Notes: a model not told the origin generated them from the sequence alone. A DNA stretch of 64,000 bases from Apostichopus japonicus (GCF_037975245.1 NC_092564.1:9769984-9833983); one strand, 5' to 3'. Counted from the first letter of the stretch, positions 26,194-37,182 are shown. Program-made: numbers and translations.

Positions 26194-27436
26194 CAGTGGC
26201 GGCGGAACCGGGGGGGCTTGGGGGGGCTCAGCCCCCCAATGAAAAAGTTGAGGGGGCAAATGCATGATAAGCCCCCCCCCCCCAATATTTACCAAGGCTC
26301 CGAAACGTGCATCTGCCCATTTTTTTAATGCATACTTGTCGATCTGTCCGATGCACACGTATACTATATAGGTGTAATAATTAAATATGATAATTGATTG
26401 TCTGTATCATGCCTCATCGAATATTATTGTTTTAAATAAGAGGGTAATAAGCTAAACGCTACACTCATCAACATTTGCGATTACACTACGAGTACACGCA
26501 AGGCGTGGAACATGGCTTTATATGTTTAAACGCAATCAATTATTAAACGAACAAAAACACAATATTAGCATTTCACCTGTACTGTATAGGGTACATGCAT
26601 TCATGACATGATGACAGTGCTAGGTCATAGAAATTTGTTGGCAACTGCACATGGTTTTGGAATTACCCATTTGTTGACATTAAGAAATGCTTTCTGTTTT
26701 TTCTTTTACATTTAATTTAGGGGCGTCGAAGCCGGTACGGGCAGGTCCGGCGAACGCCGGACCAATATTCACGACGCAAAAAAAAAGAAAAGTAGGACTA
26801 AAAAATGGGGAAAAAAAATCTCGGAGGTATATGTTTCAATAATTTTCAATAATGATGACGGCAAGTAGGCTAAATGTGACTACTCTGGCATGGCAGGGGT
26901 CTTGTTTTCAAGCTCGGGAAGTGCCATTTCCTGCAATCTGGGTGGCATATTTTCAAAATTTTCTCCATTACGCTACGCGACAACTATGGTGGCGCGTAGC
27001 GTAGTTTGACCTACCAAACGTCCCCCCGATAATTATGATAGTTGGCCACACTCTGAACCGCCGTACCAATCAAAAATAGCTTCCGACGCCCTTGTAATTA
27101 TTGCATTTAATTGCAAGTAGTAATTTACTACACTCAAAAACGTCTTTGCTAGTACACGTCGAGTAATAGCTACTCTCTTAAAACACCATCGAATATACAA
27201 ATTACAATGTTTTTACAGATTTTTACGTGCAATCTGATAAATTGCAGGCTTGAGACCCATGTTTTAGGGCTAGGTATTCGCAGCATAAAACACTCGGGAA
27301 GTGCCGTTTCCGGCCATCTGGGGGGTTTGAAAAACCCAAAATTTTCTTGTACGCTCCGCGCCAACCGATGGTGGCGCTCCGCTTAGATAGTCTCCACATA
27401 TTAGCCCCCAATAATTTTCCCGTTCCGCCGCGCCTG
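26194..27436. mobile_element. hAT-like non-autonomous element A, 1.24 kb, composite
   Basis: The ends are CAGTGGCGGCGGAAC at the left and, reverse-complemented, CAGGCGCGGCGGAAC at the right. Both flanks carry the 8-bp duplication GATGGGGA (26186-26193 and 27437-27444). Eight-base duplications and a CA-start terminal inverted repeat fit the hAT superfamily. The right interior, about 27290-27400, is closely related to the end regions of elements B and D, including the CCGCGCCAACCGATGG core. Poly-G and poly-C runs sit near the left end. No transposase is encoded, and a second element seems nested inside. Confidence 0.85.
26718..27094. mobile_element. Probable nested hAT-like element F inside element A
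   Basis: The left end reads AGGGGCGTCGAAGCC and the reverse complement of the right end reads CAAGGGCGTCGGAAGC, so the termini are inverted relatives of those of the neighbouring elements. Near 26955-27010 is a strong palindrome with ACGCTACGCG opposite CGCGTAGCGT. ATTTAATT occurs directly at the left edge but about 10 bp beyond the right edge, so the target duplication is not clean. Boundaries are therefore approximate. Confidence 0.5.
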
Positions 27437-28500
27437 GATGGGGACGTTATAAGTTGGCGGTCCCGAGAGCAATAACGAGTGCGACAATTACTCGCATGTC
27501 ACGTTATTCTTTTGACTCTCATCCCAAGGAGAAGACTTGGTACCAGTTTGTGAAACAGCAACGATTTAAGGAGGGGGGGGGGGGGAGTACTATACTCGTG
27601 CCCAGTTAATTGTGATTTTGTTTTGTACAAATGGAGTGACACAAATGATGCACGGTGGTGGCACATTTGTCTGCATGGGGTATACACCTCCCCCACCCCT
27701 CCAAGCCTGGCTATGGGCGGTTGTCTTGGATCAATTGTCAATAGGATCAATAAGCTGTGTTTGATTTGTACTGTAAAAAAACGTGTAGAGGGCAGTGTCA
27801 AATATTTCAAGTTCATGAATTTTTACTGACAAGTGAAACAGTTTAATATAATTATTTACGAGTCAAATGCATTGTCATGTATTTCCAACGGACAGTTTTA
27901 AATTCACGTTCATACAACAGTTCGTGTATATTGCAGTATCTGAAATAGTGTAGAAGTATATAAGCCGATAGGCCCTATACTCATTTATGACTATACCTGG
28001 TTCATGTAACATTGATATGCATGTGTATATGATCAACATCGTTATAGTAAGACTATAAATGAATTGTATTTTGACACCAAATCCATGCTGTGAACTGCAG
28101 TGGGGTAGTGAACTATATAGGGCTGGAATGTTCACCTCTTCTGAAAGTTGCATAGGCTATGTATCAAAGACTATAAATAGCTGCAGTAGGCTACATGGAA
28201 TTGACAATTAAAATTCAATTATCGAACAACCGAGCAACTCCGATTTGTCTCGTGATACGACAATGGCATTGCACTTGATAATGCTGATGAGGATAGGCCT
28301 GCATTGATATTCTGAAAACTCTCTTGAGATATGAACAGGATATCCACCAAGGATTGAAAGGATATCTTCCCATCGAACATTCAGTTTCTAGGTCTTACAA
28401 TATTGTTTAGATCGGATGAATTTCTATATTATTAATTGATATTCCAAATAGATATCCACGATATGGTACTGGAATAGCCACACGTGTCATATATAGCGTC

Positions 28501-29128
28501 CAAGGGCGGCGGAAGGACTTTTAATCTGGGGGGGGCACCGACATTTAAGGGCACTTTGCAGAAATTCGATAACTCTTATTGTATTATCTTATTTGCGTAT
28601 ACACATCACTCCATGAACGCCCCCCCCCCCCTCAAGGAAAATATGCATATTAGCACTGCAATATCCAATGTGCAAATTGGGAAACAATTATAATTATAAG
28701 GAACAAGTTTTCTTTTGAGACAAAATGAGGTGAAATCATGCTAGTTGCTAATGTAGGAATATTCCAAATTAGAGTTTATTTCTTGTCAATATCTTAACAA
28801 TTTTTTTTTCCATTCGCAATAGCTTTGAGTTTGACCCACAGAAATTCATTAAAAGTCAGGGGCGTATAGCCAGGATTTGCAAAGTTGTATGCATGACTAT
28901 CTGAGCGGAGCGCCACCATCGGTTGGCGCGGAGCGTATAAGAAAATTTTTGGTTTTACAAACCCCTCAGATGGCTGGAAACGGCCCTTCCCGAGTGTTCA
29001 TTTTGGTTCCCTGGCCTCTTGCTAACTTGAGACACCTCAATTTTTATGTAGAAAAAGGGCACATTTTTAACCTGAGGAAAAGTGGGGGGGCACGTGCCCC
29101 CTGTGCCCCCCCGGTTCCGCCGCCCTTG
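28501..29128 (+). mobile_element. hAT-like MITE, element B, 628 bp
   Basis: The element starts CAAGGGCGGCGGAA and ends with its reverse complement. ATAGCGTC is duplicated exactly on both sides (28493-28500 and 29129-29136), an 8-bp duplication as expected for hAT transposition. Subterminal poly-G and poly-C runs follow each end. An interior region near 28905-28950 contains GCGGAGCG twice around GCCACCATCGGTTGGC. No protein is encoded. Element D at 35334-35966 is a close copy in the reverse orientation. Confidence 0.92.
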
Positions 29129-31166
29129 ATAGCGTCTATAAACTGGTTAAATATGTGTTTGAATTTACGATACTAATTTAGAGTGAAAACCGTTTTAAGC
29201 ATCCGCCTGATGTCTTCCCCGCAGTTTAGTGTAGGCTATTCAACTCAGTGTAGTGTATGCCCGCAGTAGTGTAGTGTACCCCCGCAGTGTAGTGTATGCC
29301 CGCAGTATATATAATTCTGCAGAATTTGCTGGTATAGGATAAGATAAGGCCGTGCAACAAATAGCCGTTACCTCTTTATAACATGTTAAGTTGAAAAGCT
29401 GGACAGAGGCGCATATGATTTATCAGGCCTATCATATAGGCAACACTTGGTTAAACATGGGTATTGTACTGCGATTGAAGTTATTTATCATAATGTTGTC
29501 TTGCACGTATTCTAAACTGAAGTATATTTAAAAAAGAATCGTTGCTATGGGACATGTATTACCACTACATTTATTTTTCTCAGCACTGTCAAACCGAATT
29601 GTTGTATGTTATAGATCTAGACAGAATGCCCTGTAGCGTAACTGTATAGGTTTGCCCGGTGGGTCCCGGTTTAAGAGTGAGAGATGGGGCAAAGGCTTCA
29701 TCGGCCTTTAGTGCAAGGTCATTCAAACTACTGGACTTGACACTCAAAGCTATATCAATGTAAAAAGCACAGTCCTGTCTGGTAATGCTGCTCAACTGTC
29801 AGTTGTAATCCGTGGAGTCAGAATGTTTTGAACTAACGTTTGGGCCTCCCGCAGTAGGCCCGTAATCAGAGTAACCAATTTTATATATATATTTTTTTTG
29901 GGGGGGGGGGGGATTTTTAAGTAGGGGAGGGGCACATCAACATAGGAGAATCTCCGTCACAGGGGAAGGTGTCTAATGGAAGGGGTTGAAGTTGAGAAAT
30001 TTATGGTTTTCTCAGGGGCCTTAGATGCCAAATGATGCAATTTTTTTGCGCTAGACTATATACTTGAATTCCATTTTCTGTTTGTATATACAACCTTACC
30101 ACTTTGTATTGAGGTAGAATTTCGGGGATTTTTTTTTGGGGGGGGGGTGCATGGCTACGTGCCGGTCTGGAAGATTATGGACCCTGGTTAATTTACCGTC
30201 TGTATCGCATATTGCTACTCAGCTGAGCTGACCGTCCTTCCAGCTACGATCTGTTTGAAAAGTCGGTCGAGGCTCATTTGTGTTCACCGTTCCCAAACTT
30301 TAATGTTAACTTATAATACGCGGCGTGCATTCCGTCTCACGAAAGGTTTCGCCGTAACACCAAAACAATTCCGCCACCCTCAAAACCTGAAACGTTCCTG
30401 TCTCCGAACATGGAGTTAAAAACCGACCTCCATGCTCCGAATAACCTTCGCAGCAGGTGTGGGTATGTTAAGATATTCGAACCGGTGCAGGAGTAATACA
30501 CGTCCGCTGTGCGGGTAGCGTGATTTTTTTCCCCAGGATGGTTGTGGGTAATTACCATAAAGGAGGCGTGTCTCCCTAGCCTTTTGCGGTGAAATGATCT
30601 TGTACGGTCTTTTCACACGCGTACGTACACGGCCTAGATGTTTCCAGTGTTATATCAATTCACGTACGAACACTATGGTAAGTAACCTCTGTTGCCATAG
30701 GAGCACAATTAGAATGGCGTTATTTACCTTTCCTTTTCGAGGATATCTGCCAGTATAGCGGCACGCCTACTTTATGTTAATTACCCACAACCATCCCGGG
30801 GAAAAAAAATCACGCGTGCGGGTAAGGCTCCGAATTGCAATTCATGGGAGTAGTTTGTGGTAACCAAACAAGTGATGGCATGTTCCACTATTTGCTTAGG
30901 GGTTTTATGTTGCTGAGCTATGAAAAGTGTAAAACTCAATTATGGGTACAAAATATTATACAAGATGGTTTAATACAAAATCTGCAAATGGAATTAATAA
31001 ACAGCTGTTGAAATAATGGACGGACACAAATTCACATCATTTTTTGCTTGAAAGTAAAATTTCTTGTTTAACTATTTAGAACAAGTAGGCAAATTCCCAA
31101 TAACTCCCTCCATCAACATTGATTGTGCGGAAAACGCAACAGAAGTCACAGACGAACTGTCCTAAA
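29129..31166. other. Intergenic stretch with a 53-bp inverted repeat
   Basis: Between elements B and C no gene was recognised. There are G-runs at about 29899-29912 and 30140-30149, repeated GTAGTGTA/CCCGCAGT words near 29225-29310, and the inverted repeat described separately at 30518-30815. The small minus-strand frame at 29589-29795 carries no recognisable motif. Confidence 0.5.
30518..30815. repeat. Inverted repeat with about 53-bp arms and a 190-bp loop
   Basis: The left arm, 30518-30570, begins GCGTGATTTTTTTCCCC and ends AGGCGTG; the right arm, 30762-30815, is its reverse complement with a few mismatches. Both contain GGATGGTTGTGGGTAATTA. Weaker matching continues on the outer side. 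It may be the ends of a small TIR element, but no target duplication was identified. Confidence 0.7.
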
Positions 31167-31520
31167 CAAGGGCGTAGGAACCGGGGGGCTGAAAAGTATG
31201 GAGGGGCGGAAGTATCATTCCGCCCCCCCCCCCCGCTTCGCAAGTCAGAAAACCCCTTTTTCATTTCCAAATGAGAAAAAAATCTCATTTGGAGCACAAA
31301 AATGCATCTAAGGCCAGGTGAAAATGCAAAATTATATACAAAAGGGAGTGGGAGGGTTGAAGTGTGCTATATTGCACCAAATTGCATCTGAGGCCACCTG
31401 GAAATGCAAAAAAATTCCAAAGGGGGAGGGGGACACTCCCTCCCCTTAGCCCCCTCCCCCAGGCCGGCCATCAGTCTTCAGCCCCCCCCCCACACTCAAA
31501 ATTACCTTCCTACGCCACTG
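31167..31520. mobile_element. hAT-like MITE, element C, 354 bp
   Basis: The left end is CAAGGGCGTAGGAACC and the reverse complement of the right end is CAGTGGCGTAGGAAGG. The exact 8-bp duplication GTCCTAAA flanks it (31159-31166 and 31521-31528). Inside are poly-C runs, a perfect 10-bp-arm hairpin CCAAATGAGA/TCTCATTTGG at 31267-31292, and an internal duplication of a GCATCTRAGGCCA-type segment. It is non-coding and sits about 600 bp upstream of the DHFR start codon. Confidence 0.9.
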
Positions 31521-31760
31521 GTCCTAAATGTTGGACGTTTCCAAATCATATGAGATACACGTGAATGTAACAGAATATAGAATATTATTCATATTCTGTA
31601 ATAGTCTTCTTTGAGGTATTTGCGTTGGGTATTAGTTAATATTAGTCAAACGTTTGTAGCATGTTGTGCGGACTTACCAATACAGTTGTTTACTTGCAAA
31701 AACAGGTACTATGGGAACAAAAGATAGATGAAGATCCTGCAAAATCTTACAAAGCCTGTC

Positions 31761-32057
31761 ATTGGTTACAGAAATTTACAAGCCTACATGTTATCCAATC
31801 AGCTTGCGTTTTATATCAATTTATATCAATGGAAAGGGCATTTTGTCCTCTAACGTAATCCGAGAGTAAGAAATATTGACTTTTCTTTTCAATGTGGAAA
31901 ATCCTGCTTTGAAAAGAAAAGAAAAACCCAATTGATGAGCTGATTATAATATGTTATGGTATCGAAAGAAAAGAATTGATGATAATTGCAAACATGACAA
32001 AATGTCACATAGGTGGATTTGGAGACTTTCGTCGATAACGGTTTTCGAGCGTATTGG
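31761..32057 (+). promoter_or_regulatory. CCAAT-box cluster upstream of DHFR
   Basis: CCAAT-type pentamers occur at 31761-31765 (ATTGG), 31795-31799 (CCAAT) and 32053-32057 (ATTGG), within 370 bp upstream of the DHFR ATG. No TATA box is apparent at a sensible distance and no clear E2F site was seen. Pentamers occur by chance, so this is only a suggestion of a promoter. Confidence 0.25.
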
Positions 32058-32123
32058 TTACATTATTCTATAACTGTCGTATGGTACATACTAATTTAAA
32101 TTCGTTTTGCAGAAGTACTTAAG

Positions 32124-35100
32124 ATGAACCTGATGGTTGCGGTAGGCCAAAATATGGAAATTGGACTGAATGGAAGGTTGCCATGGAGTTTACCGTAAGT
32201 ATGAATATTCATAAACAAAGCACTTGTACTGACAGTATGAACTGTTTCTAACTTTCTTTTCTGATAGAAATACGATATGCATATTACTGTCCATATACTG
32301 TCAATATACCTGCGCATGCGCTTTAAAGCGGGACATGAAAAGTATAATAATAATAATAATACATAATTTTTATATAGCGCCAAACAAACTATGAAATAAT
32401 TCTCTTAGCGCTTAACATAATAATAACAATTATAACATATATGCTTTGGTGAAAAGATACGTTTTGAGACCTGATTTGAAACCGTTCACAGTATTGCACA
32501 TTTTTACATGTTCTGGAAGTGAGTTCCACAGGCACGTTTCACTGGTTGCGAACGTTCTCTAGCCGTAAGTCTGTGAAAGTATATATATATACATAGTTTT
32601 AAAGTTGATAAAGAACGGAAGTTGTTTTTTGCTATTTCGTTCGACAGTAGTGAATATGCAACATTCAAAAAGATGGTGAAAGGGAGCCCTCTCCCACCAG
32701 TGGGGAAGAAGAACGTTATTCTGTCTGGACGGAATACATGGATATCTCGCACAATGAGTAGAGAACATTTCGTGAATCCACTGTGGGATCTGATTAACAT
32801 TGTTATAAGCCGAACACTTACGTGAGTCTTTTCCAAATGTCCTAGCATTATATCTATTATATCTAAAAAAACATCATATGTTGAGTCATGCACCAGTTGT
32901 GCTCTAGCAATACTATATGGAAAGTGTATAGTCGCAATCTTTTACAGTAGCCAAAGCTAAGGCCGGAGCCAAATGTACATTGTAAAATGTTGGTTGAGGT
33001 CCTTTCAGCATTTCTGCCTGTGGAGTAGCCACAGGGAGTGGGCTTATGTCCCAAAATATGATATGGCCCCTAGAAATTGTCAGAAAAATGTTTTTATTGT
33101 GTGTATAAAATAGGTTATCCTCCCCCTAGAAAGTATACCCCCCCCCCCCCCCACACCCACACACACTAAGAAAAGACGTCCAGGTATACGGCCCTGCAAG
33201 TTACTGCTCACGTTCCTCAAAACATAGTGCCCATGCAGGCTGCCCGACTATAGAATTCCTTCTCATATATTGGTACTATTCCTATACAATGTTAACTTTT
33301 TTAGAGGGTTTCACCCACCCCTACCACTCTCGATTAGTATGGTGGTTCGGACGGTATAACGGTAACCGCCCGATCCGCGGAAAACACACAGTTATAAGAA
33401 ATTAACGCATGGTAAATGATGTAACGGATCCCTATAGGTTTGTATGGAGAGACAAAATTAAGTCAACAAACTTTCCAAAGTCAATGTCTTTCTTTACAAT
33501 TTTTCATGATTTACCGTAAACTTGTTTCCTGTTTTTTTAATTTTTTTTTAGAGAAGTCCCCAAAGGAGCTGATTATGTATTCTCGTCTCTTGATTCAGCA
33601 CTCGAGTTTCTCTCTCAACCTGAACAGCTTATCCAAATTCACGAAGTGTGGATCGGAGGGGGGCATGGTTTGTACAAGGTAGGCCTATTATGTATATATG
33701 ACTGTCAGATCGAAATATAGCATAGCCATTGGCGGCGCTACGGGGAAGGGGGGGGGGGAACATGAGGGACATTCCACCAGAATTTCCAGTCCCCCTGTTT
33801 TCCCCAACCAGATCTGGTACTTATCCAAAATATATATTAGCTAGGCTAATCGTTTGTGTTAGAAACAGCTTCCATATGCAATGCATTAATGTGAAAAATG
33901 ATGGCAACGCTTGTGTCTAAGTCATTTCACTTGTAGAAAAATTCCCTAAGAGGAGGGTTTAATGAGTATCAACCCTTCCCCTTAGACCCTCCCCCATATC
34001 AGTGTTATATTTTCCCCAAAATAAATATTCCTTGCCCCTAGTTGCCCCCCCCCCCAGATTGCATAGGTGGGTGCCGCTACTGAGCATGATAGATTTACTG
34101 ATCGGTGCAAGCGCGTCCGCGAGGGGGGGGGGGGTTGGGGAGGGGAAGGAGAGAAGCAGGCTCGTATAGACAGGAATTCTGAGCACAAATAACGTTTCCT
34201 GTAACTTGTTTTTGTACACATGATGGCGGCTGAGATGTACGGGGGGGGGGGGGCATGTCCGGCCTGGTTACGGGCTTGCTAGTTCAAGGAGGGAGGCACT
34301 TCCACCTCCCTTTCCACCTCTCTCTCTCCACTTCCACTTCTCTCTCTCTAATAGGCTCTAATTCAAATTGAATATATCTTTAATTTGATTTCGTTTCATA
34401 CCAATTAAAGATACCATCAAACAAATAAAGAGGTTCTTTAATTTTTATAAAAGATAGTTTTACTCTCTCTTCGATCATTGTGATATTTATGTATATGCAT
34501 TGTGACGTATCAATTTTCAGCATTTCGTAAATATTATTAGTTCTTATCCACCAATTATATTGATAAAAATAGTAAATTTGCCACACTTGTATGTGACACA
34601 AGAAGTCTTAGAGCATTATTTCTTCTTCAAGAAAAGATAAATCACTGGGCGGCCCGAGCTACCTCCCAAAATGGTACATTAAATGGTATTTCGGAGACTT
34701 TTGATGAACCAGTTATACTACATCTTTACTAGAAATGTATAAAAAACAGTTTGTAGCAAAATATGTTACAGAGATGTTTAAATAGTTTACACCAGAACTT
34801 TGAAGTAAAGGTTGTACATATAAATGTAGCCAATGTAATGATATAGTCTTCTATGTAGTGCCTCAGAAGTTTGATCACTGCCTTAATTGGAGACCAAATT
34901 TCTTCACTCATGTGCGATCAATTGTCAACTCATTAAGTACGTATAATGATGCATTGTCTATACTAACTATACTTGCCTCCAACGAAGACAAATTAATGAT
35001 TGTTCTTTCCGGATATTATGCTTATGTTTTGTCATAAACTTTGTTTTCGATATTTTCAGGCTGGCTTGAAATCTCAAGTTTTTCATCGTCTTTACCTGAC

Positions 35101-37182
35101 TAGAGTTTACGGTGATTTTGAACATGATGCCACGTTTCCTGCGATCGATCTATCTAAATATTGCTCGGTCAGGTAATGTAAACTCATTGTCCAAAGATCT
35201 ACCTCGAAAAGGAGATCACTTAAGTGATGAACTTAAATGAAGAATAATTCTGAGGGCCTTTGTCAGTGGGGATTGATATGGGGTAGGGTAGGACCTAGCT
35301 GTCAGTAGGGAGAAAAAAATATTGTCCGTCTAACAAGGGCGGCGGAACCGGGGGGCACAGGGGGCACGTGCCCCCCCCCCCACTTTTCCTTAGGTTAAAA
35401 ATGTGCCCTTTTTCTACATAAAAAATGAGGTGTCTCAAGTTAGCAAGAGGCCAGGGAACCAGAATGAACACTCGAGAAGAGCCGTTTCCGGCCATCTGAG
35501 GGGTTTGTAAAACCAAAAATTTTCTGGTACGCTCCGCGCCAACCGATGGTGGCGCTCCGCTCAGATAGTCATGCATATAACTTTGCAAATCCTGGCTACG
35601 CCTGTGGGTCAAACTCAAAGCTATTTCGAATGGAAAAAATTGTTAAGATATTAACAAGAAATAAACTCTAATTCAGAAGATTCCTACATTAGCAACTAGC
35701 ATGATGTCACCTCATTTTGTCTCAAAAGAAAACTTGTTCCTTGTTTCCCAATTTGCACATTGGATATTGCAGTGCTAGTATGCATTTTTCCTTGGGGGGG
35801 GGGGGGGCGTTGATGGAGTGATGTGTATACGCAAATAAGATAATACAATAAGAGTTATAAAGGGTACTAAATATAAGGCTGCATCAGTCCAATCGAATTT
35901 CTGCAAAGTGCCCTTTGATGTCGGTGCCCCCCCCCCCCCAGATTAAAAGTGCTTCCGCCGCCCTTGCCGTCTAAGTTTATATTCTGGAGTAGGGGAAAGT
36001 CCATCAACTTCGAGGCTATGTTGCAACGTAGCAAACTCGAGAAGTATACTGTTTAGGGTTTTTTTTTCACTGAGGGTATAGAACGCCAAAACGGAGCTCA
36101 TTAATATACATTATTCCTCTGATGGTCTCGGATAAACATCGCCTTATATGGAACCCTCTATTTTTGACAAGTGTTCAGAAAAAAAGGCAGGCGTGTAATT
36201 GTCGCACCCATTTGTTGCTCCGGGGACCGCCACTTAACGTCCCATTCATAGGACGGACAAGGTGCGCCTTAATTATAGTCCTCTCAATCCATTGTCGATC
36301 TAAAAGCAACTATAATGATGGTGGACGAAGCTGTTGAAAAGCATTAAATCAACAGGGCCCGACCCAATTCGCACTGAAGCCGCTTCATCCCCAATTCGCA
36401 CATACCAATTCGCAAACCAGAAATATCAAATCCAACGGAAGATTCCGGCGTTGAACAACAACGCAAAGTTAATTGAACAGGTCAAGAGTGTCTGGTTTCG
36501 GGGTGGGTTTTTAAATCGGGGACCTCCTAATGGTTGTGAGGCGCAGTGGCGGAGCTAGGGGTATTGGTCAAGGGGGGCGAGAATGGTCTGTAGGGGCGCT
36601 GCCGACACTATCTAGCGGAGCGCTACCACGAGTTGGCGCGGAGCGTACCGAAATTTTTGAGTAAATATACTCCCTAGATCACCGGAAATGACCCTTTCCG
36701 GGCCTTGCTAATTTGCAGATAAACGAAGAATAAATAGGTGTCATCGCCAACAAAATGTGACAAATGTCAATAGGTAGATGAGAACGCAATAAAAAAGTCA
36801 ATAATCGCGAATAAATAAAAAGTGGTAAAAAGCTGAAAAGGGCGCCAGCAGTCCATTTGAGTCCGTCAGGGGGGGGGGGGCATCCGCCCCCTCTGACTGT
36901 ATGAATGCTCCATCACTGGTGAGGCGGATACCCCAACTTCCCTACATCACACCTTCACCCCGTCTTTCATGAATTTATAGCTACACAGGCTTTTTGCCTT
37001 ATATAGATAGGCAGTTTGCTTTCACGTTTTCCTCTCTATTTGTATACAAATTACTATTACTATTTTGATCGTTTACTTCTGTTTTCTCCCATAGAGATGA
37101 AAGACTGCCAGAGGGTGTTCAGGAGGAGAACGGAATCAAATACCAATATTTTGTTTATGAAAAGAAACCCAACTCACGTTAA
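32124..37182 (+). CDS. DHFR: Dihydrofolate reductase, complete, five exons
   Basis: DHFR reduces dihydrofolate to tetrahydrofolate with NADPH for thymidylate and purine synthesis. Exons: 32124-32194, 32648-32821, 33552-33678, 35060-35172 and 37095-37182, all GT-AG, summing to 573 nt or 190 residues (human DHFR is 187). The fold is readable: VAVGQNMEIG and LPW (19-21), the substrate-binding acidic residue Glu26 and Phe30 in SEYATFKKM, SGRNTW (50-55) of the NADPH region, VWIGGGHGLYK (114-124), and a C-terminal QEENGIKYQYFVYEKK. The first intron falls at the same place and phase as intron 1 of human DHFR. The ATG sits 12 nt after an acceptor-like TTTTGCAG, so an upstream leader exon or a slightly longer N-terminus is possible. 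Introns carry hAT-like elements D and E. The position usually held by Asp before LPW is Arg18. Confidence 0.93.
32347..32580. repeat. Dispersed (AAT)n-TATATAGCGCC repeat in DHFR intron 1
   Basis: AATAATAATAATAATACA leads into ATTTTTATATAGCGCC, then CTTAGCGCTTAACATAATAATAAC and a tail with GTTCTGGAAGTGAGTTCCAC. The layout resembles the copies at 21.8 and 48.0 kb. It ends just before a short (TA)n tract and DHFR exon 2. Confidence 0.55.
33131..33160. repeat. Poly-C/CACACC tract in DHFR intron 2
   Basis: A run of about 17 cytosines is followed by ACACCCACACACAC. Similar homopolymeric C or G runs occur near 33750, 34049, 34126 and 34242 in the next intron. Those resemble the polyG runs inside the hAT-like elements, but no ends could be matched here. 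Confidence 0.6.
33680..35059. other. DHFR intron 3, G/C-run rich and unresolved
   Basis: The 1.38-kb intron opens with GGCGGCGCTACGGGG at about 33732 followed by an 11-base G-run. It has more G/C runs near 34049, 34126 and 34242 and a phrase CCTGGTTACGGGC near 34265, which together suggest a decayed hAT-like insertion. A matching target duplication was not found. The rest is AT-rich with no gene. Confidence 0.4.
35334..35966 (-). mobile_element. hAT-like MITE, element D, 633 bp, inverted copy of B
   Basis: It starts CAAGGGCGGCGGAA and ends with the reverse complement, bounded by the exact 8-bp duplication CCGTCTAA (35326-35333 and 35967-35974). Over its whole length it reads as the reverse complement of element B with scattered differences, including an extra segment near 35860-35895. 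It lies inside DHFR intron 4 and encodes no protein. Confidence 0.92.
36544..36918. mobile_element. hAT-like MITE, element E, 375 bp
   Basis: The left end is CAGTGGCGGAGCTAG and the reverse complement of the right end is CAGTGATGGAGCATT. The 8-bp duplication GTGAGGCG flanks it exactly (36536-36543 and 36919-36926). The interior holds TATCTAGCGGAGCGCTACC followed by GTTGGCGCGGAGCGTACC, the same core layout as in B and D, and a G-run near the right end. It is in DHFR intron 4. Confidence 0.88.

Noticed and set aside
31530-32110. Looked for MSH3 on the minus strand, the divergent neighbour of DHFR in mammals
   Set aside because: No MSH3-like N-terminal exon is readable there; the mammalian arrangement is not supported in this window.
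33731-34285. Possible sixth hAT-like element in DHFR intron 3, from GGCGGCGCTACGGGG to CCTGGTTACGGGC
   Set aside because: The two ends do not pair well and no 8-bp duplication could be matched, so it was left as an unresolved G/C-run region.
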